Shown here one piece after another: positions 60,470 to 64,000 of a DNA stretch of 64,000 nucleotides. A program made the translations under genes and the position numbers. Source of the stretch: CATQHP01 sp965214915 (GTDB lineage Bacteria > Acidobacteriota > Terriglobia > Bryobacterales > UBA6623). The stretch lies in assembly GCA_965214915.1 (NCBI GenBank), contig CBDCCP010000001.1, positions 186,001 to 250,000 on the forward strand, written 5' to 3'. Within the stretch, counting starts at the first letter, position 1; each line of letters begins with the position of its first letter. Below the pieces are notes generated by a model. The model was not told the origin of the DNA, made no database searches, and worked only from the letters and a program-made list of their open reading frames with translations.

Positions 60470-62092
60470 CTAGAACTCGCCGCCGTGCGGATCCGGCGGG
60501 GCCGCCGGTTTCTCTTCGGGAATCTCTACAATGGTCGCCTCGGTGGTGAGCATCAAGCTGGCAATCGAGGCGGCATTCTGCAGAGCCGTGCGGGTGACTT
60601 TGGCCGGGTCGATGACGCCGTCGGCGACCAAGTCTCCGTAGGCATCGGTCGCGGCGTTGTAGCCGAAGGTGTCGCTTTCGCCGACGCGAACTTTCTCGAC
60701 GACGATGGCGCCTTCCTGGCCGGCGTTGGAAGCAATCCAGCGGATAGGCGCTTCGATGGCGCGGCGGACGATGTTGACGCCGATCTGCTCATCCTCGGTT
60801 TTGCCGGTGACGTCTTCCAGAACGGCCGCGGCGCGGAGAAAGGCGATGCCGCCGCCGGGAACGATGCCTTCCTCGACTGCGGCGCGGGTGGCGTGCATGG
60901 CGTCCTCCACGCGCGCCTTCTTCTCCTTCATCTCCGTCTCCGTCGCCGCTCCAACCTTGATCACCGCCACGCCTCCGACCAGCTTCGCCAGCCGTTCTTG
61001 TAGCTTCTCCCGATCGTAGTCCGACGTCGTCTCCTCGATCTGCGCCCGCAGTTGCTTGACCCGCCCCTGGATCGCTTCCGTGCTGCCCCCGCCTTCCACG
61101 ATCGTCGTGTTGTCCTTGTCGATCACCACGCGCTTCGCGCTGCCCAGGTCTTCAAGCTGAACCCCTTCCAGCTTGATCCCCGTCTCTTCCATGATCGCCT
61201 TGCCCCCGGTCAAGATGGCGATGTCTTCCAGCATCGCCTTGCGCCGGTCGCCGAAGCCCGGCGCCTTCACCGCCGCCACGTTGAGAACCCCGCGCAGCTT
61301 GTTCACCACCAAAGTGGCCAAAGCCTCGCCCTCGGTCTCCTCGGAGATGATCAGCAGCGGCCGCCCCGAACGCGAAACGTTCTCCAGCACCGGCAGCAGG
61401 TCTTTCATGTTGCTGATCTTCTTCTCGTGAATCAGCAGCAGCGCGTTTTCCAGCACGCACTCCATCGAGTCCTGATCGGTGACGAAGTAGGGCGAGGCGT
61501 AGCCGCGGTCGAACTGCATGCCCTCCACCACGTCCAGCTCGGTGTCGATCGTCTTGCCTTCCTCGACGGTAATCACCCCGTCCTTGCCTACCTTGGCCAT
61601 CGCCTCGGCGATGATCTCGCCGATCGCCGCGTCGTTGTTCGCCGAGATCGCCGCTACCTGCGCCACGGCATCGCCCTCGACCGGCTTGGCCATGTCTTGG
61701 ATCTTGTCCGAAAGCGCTTCGGTGGCTTTCTCGATGCCGCGCTTGATGTCCATCGGGTTGGCCCCGGCGGCCACGCTCTTCAGCCCGTCGCGGTAGATCG
61801 CCTGGGCCAGAATGGTGGCCGTGGTGGTGCCGTCGCCGGCGACGTCGGACGTCTTCGAGGCGACCTCGCGCACCATCTGGGCGCCGAGGTTCTCGAGCTT
61901 GTCTTCGAGCTCGATTTCCTTCGCGACGGTCACGCCGTCTTTGGTGACTGTCGGTCCGCCGAACTTCTTTTCGAGAACGACGTTGCGGCCCTTAGGCCCA
62001 AGGGTGACGCGAACGGTGTTCGCGAGCTTGTTGACGCCGGCCAGGATCGCCTGCCGGCTGTCTTCTCCGTAAACAATGTTTTTTCCTGCCAT
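60470..62092 (-). CDS. groL: 60 kDa chaperonin GroEL
   Basis: The 540-residue chaperonin subunit folds proteins with GroES in an ATP-driven cage. It has the start AGKNIVYGEDSRQAILAGVNKLANTVRVTLGPKGRNVVLEKK, ATP-binding GDGTTTATILAQ, NNDAAIGEII and the late GIVPGGGIAFLRA, DPAKVTR and MLTTEATIVEIPEEK motifs. It ends in PPDPHGGEF and lacks the Gly-Met-rich tail of many GroELs. groES is 15 nt upstream. Confidence 0.98.
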   Translation of the reverse strand: MAGKNIVYGEDSRQAILAGVNKLANTVRVTLGPKGRNVVLEKKFGGPTVTKDGVTVAKEIELEDKLENLGAQMVREVASKTSDVAGDGTTTATILAQAIYRDGLKSVAAGANPMDIKRGIEKATEALSDKIQDMAKPVEGDAVAQVAAISANNDAAIGEIIAEAMAKVGKDGVITVEEGKTIDTELDVVEGMQFDRGYASPYFVTDQDSMECVLENALLLIHEKKISNMKDLLPVLENVSRSGRPLLIISEETEGEALATLVVNKLRGVLNVAAVKAPGFGDRRKAMLEDIAILTGGKAIMEETGIKLEGVQLEDLGSAKRVVIDKDNTTIVEGGGSTEAIQGRVKQLRAQIEETTSDYDREKLQERLAKLVGGVAVIKVGAATETEMKEKKARVEDAMHATRAAVEEGIVPGGGIAFLRAAAVLEDVTGKTEDEQIGVNIVRRAIEAPIRWIASNAGQEGAIVVEKVRVGESDTFGYNAATDAYGDLVADGVIDPAKVTRTALQNAASIASLMLTTEATIVEIPEEKPAAPPDPHGGEF

Positions 62093-62107
62093 GGTTCGTT
62101 CGCTCCT

Positions 62108-62398
62108 TTATTCGATGACGGCGAGAACTTCGTCCTCGCGCATGATGAGATATTCGTTGTCGTCCACCTTGACGTCGTTGCCCGAGTACTTGCCGAACAG
62201 AATCCTGTCGCCGGCCTTGACGTCGAGGGCGACGACCGTGCCGTCGTCTTTCTTCTTGCCGTTTCCGACGGCGATAACTTTGCCCTGTTGGGGCTTTTCC
62301 TTGGCGGAGTCGGGGATGATGATGCCCCCGCTCGATTTCGATTCATCCTCGTCGAGACGCTCGACGAGAATGCGATCGTGTAGTGGTCGCAGACTCAT
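62108..62398 (-). CDS. groS: 10 kDa co-chaperonin GroES
   Basis: The 96-residue co-chaperonin caps GroEL. Motifs are LRPLHDRILVERLDEDESKSSGGIIIPDSAKEKPQQGKV with the GroEL-binding loop GGIIIPD, and the end KVDDNEYLIMREDEVLAVIE. AGGAGG precedes the ATG. A housekeeping-type promoter lies about 125 nt upstream; no CIRCE repeat was found, so heat control may be through another route. Confidence 0.98.
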   Translation of the reverse strand: MSLRPLHDRILVERLDEDESKSSGGIIIPDSAKEKPQQGKVIAVGNGKKKDDGTVVALDVKAGDRILFGKYSGNDVKVDDNEYLIMREDEVLAVIE

Positions 62399-62527
62399 TT
62401 CAATTGTTTCCTCCTATTCGTCTGGGATGGATAGATGACGGATGAAAATTCGAGGGGGATGGATTATGGGTACGGCGTTGCTCATGAAACTTGATGCAGC
62501 CGTTATCAACTTTAAGGGTAGAACTCC

Positions 62528-62557
62528 ATTGTACTACGGGTACGAAAAGGTTGTCAA
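62528..62557 (-). promoter_or_regulatory. Promoter of groES-groEL
   Basis: On the minus strand TTGACA (62552-62557) and TACAAT (62528-62533) are separated by 18 nt. The leader to the groES ATG is about 125 nt. No TTAGCACTC-N9-GAGTGCTAA inverted repeat (CIRCE) was found in it. Confidence 0.7.
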
Positions 62558-62664
62558 CCATAAATCACGCCTGCCAATATCGGCGCTGACGGACGGCGTA
62601 GGCGAACCCGCATGCCGCCTCCCGACAACGTTGCCGCGATTGTTGGGTCAAGTCCGTGCGGCCG

Positions 62665-64000
62665 CTAGAAATTAATTCTGTAGCGGACGTAGAAGAAGCC
62701 TCCGTTGAAGCCGAACGGCGCGGCGCGGCGCGAGTACTGGAAGACGCCGGGCGAGTCGACGATGGTGAAGCCGGAGGCGTCGACCAGCGCGCCTCCGCGG
62801 GATTGGCCGATCGTGTTGAGGTCGGGCGTGACGTTGAACAGGTTGTGGACGCCCAAGGTCAACTCGTCGGTCTTCAGGATGCGGATGCCGAGGTGGACAT
62901 CGGTCAGCCATTTGCCGCTGAACTCCTGGCGCGAGGAGCCGCCTTCCTGAACCCAGTAACTGCCGAAGTAGCGCAATCCGCCGCCGAACCGGAAACGGCC
63001 GATCCTGTAGTCCGCCAGCGCTTGCAGGCGGGTGTTCGGCTGCCATTCCTCGATGATCGAGCGGTCGCGGCTGGAAAAGATGATATCTTCCAGTCCGGCC
63101 AGCAGCATGGGCGCATTGACGGAGCCTTCCAGGCGGGTGTCGTTGAAAGCGCCCGAGAGTCCGAAATCCAGCACCGAGCCGTTGCGCCAGGAGCTCACGT
63201 GGTCGAAAGAGAATTCGACGCCCTGCGTCACGGTCTGCGCGGCGTTGGTGAAGAACTGCGCGCCTGCCGCCCGGGCATCGCGCATCACAGCGGCGACATC
63301 GGGGTACGACGCTTCGAGAGAGGCCGCTTGGAAATTTCCGCTGATCACGATGCGGTCGTCCACCTTCACGCGGAAGGCGTCGATGGTCAGCGATGTAGTC
63401 CTGCTCGGCCTGGCCACGATCCCACCGCTGATATTCAGCGAGGTTTCCTGCTTGAGATCCGGAATGCCCAACGCTTTGGCGACCGGACTGTCGTTGCGGA
63501 ACGTGCCGATCTCGAAGGCCTCCAGATCGCCGCTAGGGCCGGGAAGGAATTGCGTGCTGAGGTTGTTGAAGTAAAGCTGGTGCAGCGAGGGGGCGCGGAA
63601 TCCGGTGTTCACGCTGCCGCGCAAAGCGAAAGTAGGAGTGAAGTCGTAGCGCGCCGACAGCTTGCCGTTGACGGTCGAGCCGAAGTCGCTGTAGCGCTCG
63701 AAGCGCCCGGCGGCGCCCAGCATGAGCTTGCCGTTGAACACCCACTCCAGGTCGGCGTAGGCGGCGGTGTTGGTGCGGCTTTCGTCCACTGCATTGCTCG
63801 GCTTGAAGCCGGGAAAGACCTGAATGCCGGCCGCCTTGTCGGCGATGCAGTCCGATTGGTTGAAGTTCGAGTCGTCGGTGCAGTGCAAATAGGAAAAGGG
63901 TTCCCCTTCGCGGATGCCCCAGCCGTCGCGCCGGAACTCGCCGCCGAAAGCCAGGTTCATCGTCCTGCCGGAATACTCGAAGAGGCGGGAGGCGTCGAAG
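62665..64000 (-). CDS. TonB-dependent outer-membrane receptor, C-terminal part (5' end outside window)
   Basis: This is the C-terminal part of the 22-strand barrel of a TonB-dependent receptor, open to the right edge of the window. It shows paired barrel strands and loops (AAYADLEWVFNGKLMLGAAGRFERYSDFG, LRGSVNTGFRAPSLHQLYFNN, SFDHVSSWRNGSVLDFGLSGAFN, ELTLGVHNLFNVTPDLNT) and ends in YRINF with the terminal Phe required for outer-membrane assembly. The loop with two Cys (YLHCTDDSNFNQSDCIADK) could be a disulfide-bonded extracellular loop. The ATG at 63960 is internal. The substrate is unknown; such receptors import siderophores, cobalamin or oligosaccharides. Confidence 0.9.
   Translation of the reverse strand, partial: FDASRLFEYSGRTMNLAFGGEFRRDGWGIREGEPFSYLHCTDDSNFNQSDCIADKAAGIQVFPGFKPSNAVDESRTNTAAYADLEWVFNGKLMLGAAGRFERYSDFGSTVNGKLSARYDFTPTFALRGSVNTGFRAPSLHQLYFNNLSTQFLPGPSGDLEAFEIGTFRNDSPVAKALGIPDLKQETSLNISGGIVARPSRTTSLTIDAFRVKVDDRIVISGNFQAASLEASYPDVAAVMRDARAAGAQFFTNAAQTVTQGVEFSFDHVSSWRNGSVLDFGLSGAFNDTRLEGSVNAPMLLAGLEDIIFSSRDRSIIEEWQPNTRLQALADYRIGRFRFGGGLRYFGSYWVQEGGSSRQEFSGKWLTDVHLGIRILKTDELTLGVHNLFNVTPDLNTIGQSRGGALVDASGFTIVDSPGVFQYSRRAAPFGFNGGFFYVRYRINF

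Noticed and set aside
61052..62383. 443-codon plus-strand ORF
   Set aside because: Mirror of groEL and groES.
62399..62664. CIRCE heat-shock operator upstream of groES
   Set aside because: No TTAGCACTC-type inverted repeat with 9-nt spacer was found; only a sigma-70-type promoter is visible.

Overview
The window is GC-rich bacterial chromosome, almost certainly from an acidobacterium of the Bryobacterales / Solibacter group. The best marker is the C-terminal domain of the long secreted protein at about 23.7-24.5 kb, which reads like the Solibacter-type C-terminal domain (TIGR03437 family). Supporting signs are the many Tat- or Sec-exported DUF1080, ThuA, sulfatase, sugar-isomerase and kelch-symporter proteins typical of polymer-degrading acidobacteria. 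No rRNA, tRNA or CRISPR array was found.

Layout: 0-6.1 kb has the 3' end of pheT, a GT39-like membrane glycosyltransferase, an exported D-2-hydroxyacid dehydrogenase (frameshifted near its end), a ThuA protein and an unknown exported protein. 6.1-10.4 kb is a minus-strand cluster of exported catabolic enzymes (amidohydrolase, TIM-barrel sugar isomerase, sulfatase) followed by a hicB-hicA toxin-antitoxin pair with a broken hicA. 10.5-18.5 kb has a duplicated beta-sandwich protein, thiI, an FAH-family enzyme, a DUF1080 protein and a ubiD / minimal adaptor / ABC ATPase / GT21 operon. 18.5-24.6 kb is the accessory part: an intact IS5-group element with a CTAA target duplication, mosaic intergenic repeats, and a large NHL-repeat gene broken by single-base insertions. 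24.6-30 kb has DUF2461, infC (AUU start), an HU/IHF gene, an SDR and a PhoB/PhoR-type two-component pair. 30-34.6 kb has a DUF1080-ThuA fusion and a 990-residue PHP/DUF3604-like exported protein. 34.6-40 kb has a transaldolase-less PGI and a two-gene module: a RecQ-like helicase with a C-terminal phosphoribosyltransferase domain, translationally coupled to a DprA-like protein.

40-49.3 kb is core housekeeping: rplM-rpsI, rpsB-tsf-pyrH-frr, an alkylsulfatase-like hydrolase, thiE, lon and engB. 49.3-58 kb has rho with a long charged N-terminal region, a methyltransferase, an aldo/keto reductase divergent from a kelch-symporter fusion, a Crp/Fnr regulator, an SDR and a CoxG-like protein. 58-64 kb has a PQQ dehydrogenase, groES-groEL with promoter and terminator, and the 3' part of a TonB-dependent receptor.

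Themes: (1) import and breakdown of complex sugars, through a TonB receptor, exported hydrolases and isomerases, and a mutarotase-symporter fusion; (2) a competence-like or defence-like helicase/PRTase/DprA module; (3) many genes with a -10-like hexamer only 3-16 nt upstream of the start codon, suggesting leaderless or very short leaders; (4) several one-base frame breaks in otherwise well preserved genes, which may be assembly errors or real lesions.
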